From Microlunatus elymi (GTDB lineage: Bacteria > Actinomycetota > Actinomycetes > Propionibacteriales > Propionibacteriaceae), in the NCBI RefSeq assembly GCF_007362775.1, contig NZ_CP041692.1, positions 5,057,195-5,121,194 of the forward strand: a stretch of 64,000 bases of DNA. The letters are read 5' to 3'. Position 1 is the first letter of the stretch, and every line of letters starts with the position of its first letter. Below, piece by piece: positions 45,801 through 55,096 of this stretch. Under the pieces are notes generated by a model. It was not told where the DNA came from. It made no database searches and was given only the letters and a program-made list of their open reading frames with translations. Made by a program: the position numbers and the translations under genes.

Positions 45801-48384
45801 GCAGACCCGGCCGGTCGTCAGCGCGGAGTATCTGAGCCAGGAGCACGGGCCGACCCGGGTGGTGTCGACCATCGGAACGTACGAGGAGCTCGCGCCGGGC
45901 GGACCGCTCGGGGCCGCGATCGCCGCGCAGCAGCCGACCGATCACGCAACCGTCACCGAGCTCTACCTGCGCTGGGCCCAACCGCCGTCCGACCGCGACG
46001 AGGTCTCCGACGAGCTGAACCGGATCCTGACCGGGCAGCCGTTCGTGACCGCGTCCCAGCGGGTGACGGTCGCGGTCTGTGCCGACGGCGCCGAACCGGT
46101 CGGCTACTACACCTTCCCACCGGACGGTGCCGGTGGGCTGGTCGAGGACAAGCTGCTGCGGGACATGCATCCGATGGTCTGGCGGCGGCTCAATCTGTGG
46201 CGGCTGCAGGACTTCGAGGTGACCCGCCTGGACGCCCCGTCGGATGTGCTGCTCTACGAGTGCGTGGCCAAGTCGAACCCCGACGACCGCCGGCTGGTCG
46301 CCGCGGCCCAGGTCCGGCAACTCGCGGTGGTTCGTTCCGAGGACGGCAAGCTGGTCGATCTGCCGCACGCCGAGCGGGCGGTGGAGAACTGCCTGGAGGC
46401 GATCCGCCGGGTGCGTACGGCACGGGGCCGGGCCGGTTCGCGGCTGGAGATGAACCACGTCTGGATCACGGTCTGGCCGCCGATCCGGGCCGATCTGGAT
46501 CAACTCTCCGCGCTGCAGGAGAAGATCACCCCGCTCAGCGACGGCACCGGGATCGAGGAGGTGCTGGCCCAGGGCCGGGTGATCGACGAGCACGATCAGG
46601 TGCATCCGATCGCGATCCGCTTCCGGGCCCGGCCCGACGGCGGCACCAAGGCCGACGTGATCGCGCCGCCGACCAAGCCGCTGCGGCCGCTGGACGACTA
46701 CCAGACCAAGGTCCGGCGGGCTCGGCGCCGCAACATGGTCTATCCGTACGAGCTGGCCGAGTCGCTGACCCGCGGCGGCAGCGTGGTGGAGTACGACCTG
46801 GACGAGTCCGGTGGGCTGGTCCCGGTGGACCGGCCGCGCGGCCGCAACAGCGCCGGCATGATCGTCGCGGTGGTGTCCACGCCGACCGAGCTGCATCCGC
46901 AGGGCATCACCCGGGTGGTGCTGTGCGGTGACCCGACCAAGTCGCTGGGAGCGCTGTCGCAGGCCGAGTGCAGCCGGGTGATCGCCGCCCTCGATCTGGC
47001 CGAAGAACTGCAGGTCCCGGTCGAGTGGTACGCGATCTCCTCCGGTGCCCGGGTGTCGATGACCAGCGGCACCGAGAACATGGACTGGGTAGCGGCCGCG
47101 TTGAAGCGGATCGTCGAGTTCACCCAGGACGGCGGCGAGATCAACGTGGTGGTCGCCGGCATCAACGTCGGCGCGCAGCCGTACTGGAACGCCGAAGCGA
47201 CGATGTTGATGCACACCAAGGGAATCCTGGTGATGACACCGGACAGCGCGATGGTGCTGACCGGCAAGCAGACGCTGGACTTCGCCGGCAGCGTGTCGGC
47301 CGAGGACAACTTCGGCATCGGCGGCTACGACCGGATCATGGGCCCGAACGGCCAGGCCCAGTACTGGGCCCCCGACCTGGCGGGTGCGCTGGACATCGTG
47401 CTGGCTCACTACGAGCACAGCTACGTGGTCCCGGGCGAGACCGGGCCGCGCCGGGCGACGACCGACGACCCGGTCGATCGTGACGTCAGCGCGTACCCGC
47501 ACCCGGGTGGCGACTTCAGCACCGTCGGTGAGATCTTCTCCGCCGTCCACAATCCCGACCGCAAACGGCCGTTCGACATCCGTACCGTGATGCGGTCGGT
47601 CGCCGACGCCGACCATCGACTGCTCGAGCGCTGGGCCTCGATGGCCGACGCGGAGACCGCCGTGGTGGTCGACACCCGGATGGGCGGGCACCCGGTCTGC
47701 TTGATCGGGATCGAGTCGACCCCGGTGCCGCGGGCGGGCTTCCCGCCGGCGGACGGACCGGACACGTACACCGCCGGCACGTTGTTCCCGCGGTCGTCGA
47801 AGAAGGTCGCGCGGGCGATCAACGCAGCCTCCGGCAACCGGCCGGTGGTGATCTTGGCCAACCTGTCCGGCTTCGACGGGTCACCGGAGTCGATGCGCAA
47901 CCTGCAGCTGGAGTACGGCGCCGAGATCGGCCGGGCGATGGTCAACTTCGACGGCCCGATCGTGTTCTGCGTGATCTCCCGGTATCACGGCGGCGCGTTC
48001 GTGGTGTTCTCCAAGCGACTCAATCCGCAGCTCACCGTGCTGGCGGTGGAGGGCTCGTACGCGTCCGTGCTCGGTGGTGCACCGGCAGCGGCGGTGGTCT
48101 TCGCCTCGGAGGTGGCGAAGCGGGCCGCTGCCGATCCTCGGATCGCCGAGTTGGAGCAGCGGATCGCCGACGGCCCGCAAGATCAACGCGGCGCCCTGAC
48201 CGTCGAGCTGGCGGACCTGCGCGCCGCGGCCCGGGCGGAGAAGATCTCCGAGCTGGCGGCCGAGTTCGACGGCATCCACAACATCCAGCGGGCCGTCGAG
48301 GTGGGCTCGGTGGACGAGGTGATCTCGGCCGCCGAGCTGCGGCCCAAGATCATCTCCGCGATCGAACGCGGCTTGTCCCGCTGA
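42865..48384 (+). CDS. Single-chain multidomain acyl-CoA (acetyl-CoA-type) carboxylase
   Basis: An 1839-residue biotin enzyme joining all carboxylase activities in one chain, as in eukaryotic acetyl-CoA carboxylase. Residues 1-450 are biotin carboxylase: the Gly-rich ATP-grasp loop TAGGGGRGIRMV is near 170, and EVNTRLQVEHP begins at 299. The biotin carrier domain has ESMKMET with biotinyl Lys629. Residues about 650-1290 form a large central domain whose end (SNPDDRRLVAAAQVRQ, NHVWITVWPPI) resembles eukaryotic ACC. The carboxyltransferase follows, with TGKQTLDFAGSVSAEDNFG near 1466, ANLSGFDGSPE and GSYASVLGGAPAAAVVF near 1730. It would make malonyl-CoA or another carboxyacyl-CoA. The GTG follows AAAGGG. 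Confidence 0.93.
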   Translation: MSSLSRIAIVNRGEPAMRLIHAVRDLNARSRPDGRAIRTIALYTDVDAGAAFVREADEVYLLGAAADRPYLDLAGLERALRETEADAVWVGWGFVAEDPNFAELCARLGITFIGPSAEAMRRLGDKIGSKLIAEEAGVPVAPWSRGPVDTLEQALEVAGRIGYPLMLKATAGGGGRGIRMVQRPEELVDAYQRTRDEAERAFGSGVVFIEKLMTDSRHVEVQVIADGQGTAWAIGVRDCSVQRRNQKVIEESASPLLAPEQVDELKSAAERLALAVAYSGAGTVEFLYQPGTRSFAFLEVNTRLQVEHPVTELVTAVDLVGLQLQVASGEPLTGDRPVERGHAVEARLNAEDPDRGFAPAPGRISRLEFPSGPGIRVDTGVTEGDTIPGDFDSMIAKIIGYGRDRDEALARLRRAMVETTVVIDGGATNKSFVLELLDAGEVSRGEPAWADTNWIDRTMAAGGLVADRYAGVALVAAAIETYAEQERTEIAHFLSTARGGRPQLSHEAEQRIELKLRGVSYTLAVGRIGLDRHRVTVVDGDETRSVVAQLDRIDDVHSRLRIGDQQYRLVTAGHGPTRLVEVYGVAHRISRDEGGVLRAPSPALVVATPVAVGEEVEAGARVIVLESMKMETAITAPTAGRLKELLVRTGTQVEAGEALARLEPTGDQPAAEPSSGPAVELPADPILELDLAGRSALVLTVLRDLVLGYDVRPERTARLLEVYLEGRDALAKTGVDVLAREMALVELFTDIAELTRNRPGDEELRTELRVHSSREHFHTYLRTLDLERGGVPDHFRDKLLRVLAHYGVTELDRTPELEAALFRIFLAQQSSSDVDVIVGILQRWHTLPAPEEDVAWQARALLERMVRATQRRVPAIGDLARSIRFGWFDQPQVDDQRRQVLDRVAGEVAALSDPNAADREARIEALTDIPEQLVGFLRDRLAESIPEHEPLLEVLLRRHYLEYDLHDLTVINHHDPATKQTRPVVSAEYLSQEHGPTRVVSTIGTYEELAPGGPLGAAIAAQQPTDHATVTELYLRWAQPPSDRDEVSDELNRILTGQPFVTASQRVTVAVCADGAEPVGYYTFPPDGAGGLVEDKLLRDMHPMVWRRLNLWRLQDFEVTRLDAPSDVLLYECVAKSNPDDRRLVAAAQVRQLAVVRSEDGKLVDLPHAERAVENCLEAIRRVRTARGRAGSRLEMNHVWITVWPPIRADLDQLSALQEKITPLSDGTGIEEVLAQGRVIDEHDQVHPIAIRFRARPDGGTKADVIAPPTKPLRPLDDYQTKVRRARRRNMVYPYELAESLTRGGSVVEYDLDESGGLVPVDRPRGRNSAGMIVAVVSTPTELHPQGITRVVLCGDPTKSLGALSQAECSRVIAALDLAEELQVPVEWYAISSGARVSMTSGTENMDWVAAALKRIVEFTQDGGEINVVVAGINVGAQPYWNAEATMLMHTKGILVMTPDSAMVLTGKQTLDFAGSVSAEDNFGIGGYDRIMGPNGQAQYWAPDLAGALDIVLAHYEHSYVVPGETGPRRATTDDPVDRDVSAYPHPGGDFSTVGEIFSAVHNPDRKRPFDIRTVMRSVADADHRLLERWASMADAETAVVVDTRMGGHPVCLIGIESTPVPRAGFPPADGPDTYTAGTLFPRSSKKVARAINAASGNRPVVILANLSGFDGSPESMRNLQLEYGAEIGRAMVNFDGPIVFCVISRYHGGAFVVFSKRLNPQLTVLAVEGSYASVLGGAPAAAVVFASEVAKRAAADPRIAELEQRIADGPQDQRGALTVELADLRAAARAEKISELAAEFDGIHNIQRAVEVGSVDEVISAAELRPKIISAIERGLSR

Positions 48385-48390
48385 TTTCCT

Positions 48391-48444
48391 CCGAGTTGTC
48401 AGCGTTAAAACGCGTTATAGCGCCTTCTAACGCTGACAACTCGG
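48391..48444. terminator. Perfect 17-bp inverted repeat, bidirectional terminator candidate
   Basis: CCGAGTTGTCAGCGTTA (48391-48407) pairs perfectly with 48428-48444 around a 20-base loop. It starts seven bases after the carboxylase stop and ends seven bases before the opposing VOC stop. Confidence 0.7.
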
Positions 48445-48450
48445 GTTGAT

Positions 48451-48807
48451 TCAGCTCTGACAGAGACAGAACGGGTGGCCGGCCGGATCGAGGAAGACCC
48501 GGAAGGTGGTGCCGGGTTGATGATCATGCTTGGTCGCGCCCAGCTCCAGCACCGCCTGCTCGGCGGTGTCGAGGTCGTCGACCACGACATCGAGGTGGAA
48601 CTGCTGCGGCTGTTGCTGACCGGGCCAGTCCGGCGGCGTGTAGTCCTTCACCTGCTGGAAGGAGATGCCCTGCCCGTAGTCGGCGCGGATGTCGACCCAG
48701 TCGTCGCCCGGCTCGACCTTCCAGTCGAGCATGGCGGCGTAGAAGTCGGCGAGTGCGGCCGGATCGGGACAATCGAGGACGACGGTTGGATAGCGTGCGA
48801 TAGCCAT
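48451..48807 (-). CDS. VOC superfamily protein
   Basis: A 118-residue glyoxalase-fold protein. TVVLDCPDPAALADFYAAMLDW opens the first module and FHLDVVVDDLDTAEQAVLELGATK the second, ending in FRVFLDPAGHPFCLC. This pattern is the common actinobacterial 'VOC family protein' without known substrate. The ATG at 48807 is preceded by a TACGGT box at seven bases. It is monocistronic and convergent with the carboxylase. Confidence 0.88.
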   Translation of the reverse strand: MAIARYPTVVLDCPDPAALADFYAAMLDWKVEPGDDWVDIRADYGQGISFQQVKDYTPPDWPGQQQPQQFHLDVVVDDLDTAEQAVLELGATKHDHQPGTTFRVFLDPAGHPFCLCQS

Positions 48808-48814
48808 GCCCAGC

Positions 48815-48820
48815 ACCGTA
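48815..48820 (-). promoter_or_regulatory. -10 box of a leaderless promoter (VOC gene)
   Basis: On the minus strand TACGGT precedes the ATG at 48807 by seven bases. Confidence 0.5.
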
Positions 48821-48865
48821 CGACCGGTTCCGGACAATTCGCGTCCGATTACCGGCGTCGCTCGA

Positions 48866-50364
<1,499 letters not shown>

Positions 50365-50388
50365 CCGGTCGGCCTTCATCAGGACAAC

Positions 50389-50435
50389 TCGTCCGAGGTT
50401 CTGCGGAGTGGGCCGACCCGTGGAACCTCGGACGA
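50389..50435. terminator. Perfect 13-bp inverted repeat after the aldo/keto reductase
   Basis: TCGTCCGAGGTTC (50389-50401) pairs with 50423-50435 around a 21-base loop, 25 bases after the stop. No U-tract follows. Confidence 0.6.
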
Positions 50436-50514
50436 AGTCCGAGTCGAGTCCCTGACCGAAGTCACCGATCGAAACGCCCCGGCCCCCTTGCGAAGTGTGA
50501 GCCCGATGCCGTAC

Positions 50515-50534
50515 CTTCGTGCTCGTATACGAAG
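50515..50534. promoter_or_regulatory. Candidate FadR-type GntR operator
   Basis: The perfect palindrome TCGTATACGA (50523-50532) fits the FadR-subfamily pattern T-N-G-T-N-N-A-C-N-A. CTTCGT/ACGAAG arms (50515-50520, 50529-50534) overlap it. It lies 20 bases before the gntR start, well placed for autorepression. Confidence 0.6.
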
Positions 50535-50553
50535 TACGGAACACGGAGGCACG

Positions 50554-51312
50554 ATGGTGAGCCCATCCGCAGGCAGCACCGCGGCTCAATCCCGCAGGCT
50601 GGTCGTCCCGCCCAGCCTGGCCGAGTTGGCGACCGACCAGCTGAAGGACATGATCTTCAGCGGCGAGTACCTGCCCGGTGACCGGCTCGTCGAGGACCGG
50701 CTGGCGGAGCGGATGGGCGTCTCTCGGCCGCCGTTGCGAGAAGCGCTCAAGAACCTGGAGCACGACGGTCTGGTCGAGCGTCTCCCCCGCGGCGGCACCG
50801 CCGTACGATCCCTGAGCCATCACGACGTCTACGAGATCTACACGCTGCGCGAAGATCTGGAGACGCTCGCGATCCGGCTGGCGCTGCCCACTCCCGACCC
50901 GGTACGGATGCAGCAGTCGGTCGCGGCCCTGGCCGAGATGCGGCAAGCGGCAGAGCTCTCCGACGAGGCGGCGATGACGCGCTGCGGTCTGGAGTTCCAC
51001 ATCCGCCTGGTTGCGCTGGCCGGCCACCGGCGAGTCGAGCAGACCTACCGTTCGATGGCTCTGCAGATGCAGTTGTGCATGGTGATGAACAACGACGCCC
51101 GACGTGATCTGGAAGACCTGCACGAGCACGTCGATCGGCACCAGCACATCCTCGACGTGATCGAGACCGGCGACGCCGACGCGGCGATCGTCGCACTCCG
51201 CGATCACGGCCACGACACCTTCCTGCTCGACGTGGTCGATCGGCTGGACGGTGCCACCGACGCGTCGGTCGCCTGGTTCGAGGCGCTTCGACGTCGCCAC
51301 ACGACCCAGTAA
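50554..51312 (+). CDS. GntR family regulator, FadR subfamily (FCD domain)
   Basis: A 252-residue regulator. The winged helix (about residues 22-90) contains YLPGDRLVEDRLAERMGVSRPPLREALKNLEHDGLVERL. The all-helical FCD effector domain follows, with metal-ligand-like residues in EFHIRLVALAGH, DRHQHILDVIE and LRDHGHDTF, as in organic-acid-sensing members. The ATG has GGAGG five bases upstream. It is the first gene of a four-gene catabolic cassette and probably represses it until a hydroxy-acid or lactone inducer binds. Confidence 0.93.
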   Translation: MVSPSAGSTAAQSRRLVVPPSLAELATDQLKDMIFSGEYLPGDRLVEDRLAERMGVSRPPLREALKNLEHDGLVERLPRGGTAVRSLSHHDVYEIYTLREDLETLAIRLALPTPDPVRMQQSVAALAEMRQAAELSDEAAMTRCGLEFHIRLVALAGHRRVEQTYRSMALQMQLCMVMNNDARRDLEDLHEHVDRHQHILDVIETGDADAAIVALRDHGHDTFLLDVVDRLDGATDASVAWFEALRRRHTTQ

Positions 51313-51474
51313 CCCGGCCGCACAAACTGCTGCGATCACGGCTCACCCGGCCCCGAAAACCTCACCCATAAGACACCGCACCCAACACAAATCATCCGGC
51401 CGGACGGCCGCGAACCGGGACTGCTGCGCCGTCACGCGGCCGCACCAACCCGGATTTCATCGAATGGAGACCCC

Positions 51475-52455
51475 GTGACCCGCAAACCGCGCATAGCCCT
51501 CACCCTCGGCGACCCGTCCGGGGTCGGCCCCGAGCTTGCGGCGAAACTGCTCGCCGAACCGGAGACCACCGCGATCGCGGACGTCCTGGTGGTCGCCAGC
51601 CCCGACGAGCTTCGCCGCGCGGCCGGCCAGGCCGGCGTCGAGCTGAAGGTCACCGACGATCCGTACGACGCTCAGCCGACGCTGGTCGATCCCCAGCGGC
51701 CGGGCACGCTGCCGAGCGAGATCGGTGCCGCGAGTGCCGAGGCCGGCGAGTGGGCGCTCAGCGGGCTGCGGCACGCGCTCGCGCTGACTGCCGACGGGCA
51801 GGCGGACGCGATCTGCTTCACCCCGCTGAACAAGACCTCGCTGCATCTGGCCGGCATGCATGAGGAGGACGAGCTGCGCTGGTTCGCCAAGACGCTCGGC
51901 TACCAGGGCCGGACCTCGGAGTTCAACGTTCTCGACGGGTTGTGGACCGGCCGGGTCACCTCGCATATCGCGTTGGCCGATGTCCCGGCCCGGATCACCG
52001 CGGACGCTGTCGCCGAGACCGTTGCGCTGCTCGACCGTGCCCTGCGTGGTTCGGGTATCGCCACGCCGCGGATCGCGGTCGCGGCGCTCAATCCGCACGC
52101 CGGGGAGAACGGCAGCTTCGGCCGTCAGGAGATCGACGAGATCGCCCCCGGTATCAAGCGCGCACAGGACGACGGACTGACCGTCGACGGCCCGTTCCCT
52201 TCCGACACGGTCTTCCTCAAGGCCAAGGACGGTCTGTACGACGGCGTGGTCACCATGTATCACGACCAGGGCCAGATCGCCATGAAGATGATGGGCTTCG
52301 ACCGCGGCGTCACCGTCCAGGGCGGTCTACCCGTCCCGATCACCACCCCGGCGCACGGCACGGCCTTCGACATCGTCGGCCGGCGCAAAGCCGACCTCGG
52401 CGCCACCCGCAACGCCTTCCGGCTGGCGGTCAGCCTGGCGCAGCAGGACCGCTGA
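51475..52455 (+). CDS. PdxA family dehydrogenase (PdxA2-like, catabolic context)
   Basis: A 326-residue NAD-dependent dehydrogenase of the PdxA family, which oxidises and decarboxylates 4-phosphohydroxy acids. LTLGDPSGVGPE opens the protein. The three metal-binding His appear to be His129 (GMHEEDE), His208 (NPHAGENGSFG) and His263 (YHDQGQIAMK), all retained. The context (GntR, MFS, amidohydrolase) is catabolic, not vitamin B6 synthesis. PdxA2 enzymes in D-threonate and D-erythronate breakdown act after a DUF1537 kinase, which is absent here. The GTG follows GGAG by seven bases. The 160-base gap before it contains no gene. Confidence 0.9.
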   Translation: MTRKPRIALTLGDPSGVGPELAAKLLAEPETTAIADVLVVASPDELRRAAGQAGVELKVTDDPYDAQPTLVDPQRPGTLPSEIGAASAEAGEWALSGLRHALALTADGQADAICFTPLNKTSLHLAGMHEEDELRWFAKTLGYQGRTSEFNVLDGLWTGRVTSHIALADVPARITADAVAETVALLDRALRGSGIATPRIAVAALNPHAGENGSFGRQEIDEIAPGIKRAQDDGLTVDGPFPSDTVFLKAKDGLYDGVVTMYHDQGQIAMKMMGFDRGVTVQGGLPVPITTPAHGTAFDIVGRRKADLGATRNAFRLAVSLAQQDR

Positions 52456-52534
52456 ACGACTGTCGGCCTACCCGGCCGCTGCCTGCCCGACCAACACCAT
52501 TCGTTTCCTTTCGCTTGTGACAAGGGAGTCTTCG

Positions 52535-53884
52535 TTGTCCACCTCAGCCAGCACAGCCGACCCTCGGCGCACCCGCCCGAGCACGTCGGCGCGATCCTCT
52601 GTCCGCATCCGCGTCTTCGCCGTCCTGTTCGTGTTGATCTTGATCAACTTCCTGGACCGGACCGCACTGACCGTCGCCTTGCCGTACATCGGCAAGGAGA
52701 TCACAATCACTCCTCAGTTGAAGGGCTGGATCCTCGGTGCCTTCTTCTGGACCTATCTGATCTTCCAGATCCCCGGTGGCTGGCTGCTCGACCGCTTCGG
52801 CCCGCGCAAGATCATCGGCATCGTCGGGACCGCCTGGGGGCTGGTCGAACTGGCCACCGGCTTCGTCACCGGTGCCTTCGGACTGCTGCTCTTCCGGCTC
52901 GGCCTGGGAGCATTCGAAGCGCCGGTCTACCCGGCCGGCGCCAAGATCAACAGCGCCTGGCTCCCGGCCAAGGAGCGAGCCCGCGGCGCAACCATCCTGG
53001 ACGCGGCATCCCCGCTGGGCGCAGCGTTCGGCGGGCTGCTGGTGACCTTCCTGATCGGGATCTTCGGCAGCTGGCGTTGGGCCTTCTTCGCCACCGGCGC
53101 GCTGACCGTGCTGGCAGCGCTCGCCTGCTTCGCCTACCTGCGAGACAAGCCGGAACAGCATCCTGGCGTCTCGGAGTCGGAGCTCGATCACATCCGAAGT
53201 GATCAGCAGGAGGTCACCGCCGAATCCGGCCCGCTGCCGAAGATCGGCGACTACCTCCGGTCACTGTCCTTCTGGGGCATGATGTTCGGACGCCTGGGCT
53301 GGGCCTTCACCTGGTGGGGCATCATCTCCTGGACCCCGTCCTATCTGGTCGACTCGCTGCACTTCGACCTGGCCCAGGTCGGCTGGGGCACCTTCTTCGT
53401 CTACGGCATGGGCTTCGTCGGCGAGGTGCTGTCCGGCTTCCTGACCGACTATCTGCGTCGCCGGACCGGCCGACTGAATCTGGTCACCAAGATCATGCTG
53501 GTCGGATCGGGTGCTGCCGGCGCGGTGTCGATCTTTCTGATTCCTCTGACCAGCAACGGATATCTCGCCCTGGTCTGGCTGGGCATCGCGGTGTTCTTCA
53601 TCCTCTTCGGCGGCATCTACTGGGCCGTGCCCGCCTGGCTGGCACCGCGTCGGCAGGTCGGCACGGTCGGCGGCGTGATGAACGTCGCTTCCGCCGCCGG
53701 CGGCGCACTGGCCCCGGTCGTGATGGGCTACGCCATCGCCGCCGCATCAGGCAGCTATTCCGGTGCATTCCTGTTCCTGGCCGGCGCAGCCGTGATCTAC
53801 CTGATCGGCTCTCTCCTGATCAACTTCGAGAAGCCGCTCGCCGGCAGTGCGGGGACGGTGCGGGTCGGCACCGAGGAGCTCTGA
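52535..53884 (+). CDS. MFS transporter of the anion:cation symporter type
   Basis: A 449-residue, 12-span major facilitator of the sugar-acid/organic-anion (ACS) group. NFLDRTALTVALPYIGKEI in the first span region is the typical D-R-x-x-(I/L) pattern of hexuronate and galactonate carriers. GGWLLDRFGPRKIIG is the loop 2-3 motif. The TTG at 52535 is preceded by AAGGGAG at six bases; a GTG six codons earlier lacks a ribosome site. It probably imports the substrate of this cassette, most likely a hydroxy-carboxylate. Confidence 0.88.
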   Translation: MSTSASTADPRRTRPSTSARSSVRIRVFAVLFVLILINFLDRTALTVALPYIGKEITITPQLKGWILGAFFWTYLIFQIPGGWLLDRFGPRKIIGIVGTAWGLVELATGFVTGAFGLLLFRLGLGAFEAPVYPAGAKINSAWLPAKERARGATILDAASPLGAAFGGLLVTFLIGIFGSWRWAFFATGALTVLAALACFAYLRDKPEQHPGVSESELDHIRSDQQEVTAESGPLPKIGDYLRSLSFWGMMFGRLGWAFTWWGIISWTPSYLVDSLHFDLAQVGWGTFFVYGMGFVGEVLSGFLTDYLRRRTGRLNLVTKIMLVGSGAAGAVSIFLIPLTSNGYLALVWLGIAVFFILFGGIYWAVPAWLAPRRQVGTVGGVMNVASAAGGALAPVVMGYAIAAASGSYSGAFLFLAGAAVIYLIGSLLINFEKPLAGSAGTVRVGTEEL

Positions 53885-53888
53885 CCTC

Positions 53889-54845
53889 GTGCCACGCTAC
53901 GACGGTCCGATCATCGATGCTCACCAGCACTTCTGGCGGCCCGGCAACGGACGTATCCCCTGGCTGAGGCCCGAGGCCAGGATCAACTTCCGGTACGGGG
54001 ACTACGCGTCGATCAAGCGCGACTACCTGCCGCCGGATCTGCTGGCCGACGCCCACGGTCTCAAGATCGTCGGGACCGTATGGATGGAGACCGAGTGGGA
54101 TCGCTCTGACCCGGTCGGCGAGATCGTCGACCTGCTGCGTACGCGAGAGCAGTTCGGGCTGCCGGACGCTGCAGTCGCCCACGCGGTGCTACGGGATCCC
54201 GCGGTGGACGAAACCCTCGCAGCCCTGGTTGAGACCAGCAGCCTGGTCAAGGCCATCCGCAACAAGCCGGGGCAAGCCCCCGGTCCGGAACAGGCCCATA
54301 CGCGACCGACCCTGATGACCGATCTGCAATGGCAGCAGGGATATTCCCGGCTGCAGGAACACGGACTGGGATTCGAGTTGCAGACCGCCTGGTGGCACCT
54401 CGACGAGGCGCTGACGTTGGCCCGGACCTTTCCGGAGATTCCGATCATGATCAATCACGCGGCACTACCTGCAGACCGCAGCGCGGAAGGGATCGCCGGT
54501 TGGTCCGCTGCGCTGCGCCGGATCGCCACCGCAGAGCAGGTTTCGATCAAGGTCTCCGGCATCGGATTGCCGGGCCGGCCCTGGAGTGTCGTCGATCACC
54601 GAATCATTGTCGACACCATCGCCGAGATCTTCGGACCGCAGCGCATGTTGTTCGCCAGCAACTTCCCGGTGGACAGCCTGGTCGGCAGCTACCGCGACAT
54701 CTACGACGGGTTTCTGGCCATCACCGCGGACTGGTCGGCGCAGGAACAGCAGGCAGCCTTCTTGGGCAACGCGATCCGCTGCTATCACCTCGACCCCGCC
54801 ATCGCCGACCGCACCGGTCCCGATCCGCGCTGGTCGCGACGCTGA
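53889..54845 (+). CDS. Amidohydrolase-2 family lactonase/hydrolase
   Basis: A 318-residue TIM-barrel metal hydrolase. IIDAHQHFW (His12, His14) opens the barrel. Conserved acidic and His residues follow in VWMETEWD, IMINHAALP and LFASNFPVD. This is the COG3618 group, which contains L-fuconolactonase and 2-pyrone-4,6-dicarboxylate lactonase. It probably opens a sugar-acid lactone or hydrolyses a related cyclic ester. The GTG lies four bases after the MFS stop and uses GAGGAG in the end of that gene, so the two are coupled. A strong hairpin follows immediately. Confidence 0.87.
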   Translation: MPRYDGPIIDAHQHFWRPGNGRIPWLRPEARINFRYGDYASIKRDYLPPDLLADAHGLKIVGTVWMETEWDRSDPVGEIVDLLRTREQFGLPDAAVAHAVLRDPAVDETLAALVETSSLVKAIRNKPGQAPGPEQAHTRPTLMTDLQWQQGYSRLQEHGLGFELQTAWWHLDEALTLARTFPEIPIMINHAALPADRSAEGIAGWSAALRRIATAEQVSIKVSGIGLPGRPWSVVDHRIIVDTIAEIFGPQRMLFASNFPVDSLVGSYRDIYDGFLAITADWSAQEQQAAFLGNAIRCYHLDPAIADRTGPDPRWSRR

Positions 54846-54872
54846 CGCCGGACGGGCGAGTCCCGTCCGGCG
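54846..54872 (+). terminator. Terminator hairpin of the PdxA cassette
   Basis: CGCCGGACGGG (54846-54856) pairs perfectly with 54862-54872 around a five-base loop, beginning right after the amidohydrolase stop. No U-tract. Confidence 0.75.
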
Positions 54873-55003
54873 CCCTGAGCCTGATCTGGGGCCCACGCTG
54901 TCCCCGGATCCACGCTGGATCTGGATCCACGCTGAGAGTTCGGCCGAGCCACCTGCCGACACTGGCCGATTCCGTTCAGAGAGCGAGACAGCTCACCGAG
55001 ATG

Positions 55004-55052
55004 TTGCCGATTAGCATATGTTTCCTGCTGTTCCAGTAGGTTTAATCGGCAA
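55004..55052 (+). promoter_or_regulatory. Nested inverted repeats in the sulfate operon leader
   Basis: TTGCCGATTA (55004-55013) pairs perfectly with TAATCGGCAA (55043-55052). Inside, CCTGCTG (55024-55030) pairs with CAGTAGG (55034-55040), with one G-U, around TTC. It ends 44 bases before the start codon and is unusually AT-rich for this window. It could be an operator or a structured RNA leader. Confidence 0.5.
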
Positions 55053-55096
55053 GAGAAGCGTCGGGCTTCCTTGGTGACCTCGAGGGGTGGAGTCGG

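Noticed and set aside
42784..47691. Very long minus-strand open frame opposite the carboxylase
   Set aside because: It mirrors the codon periodicity of a high-GC gene; its Arg/Gly/His/Gln-rich translation has no family features.
51475..52455. Vitamin B6 biosynthetic PdxA
   Set aside because: No other pdx genes are near, and the regulator, carrier and hydrolase point to catabolism.
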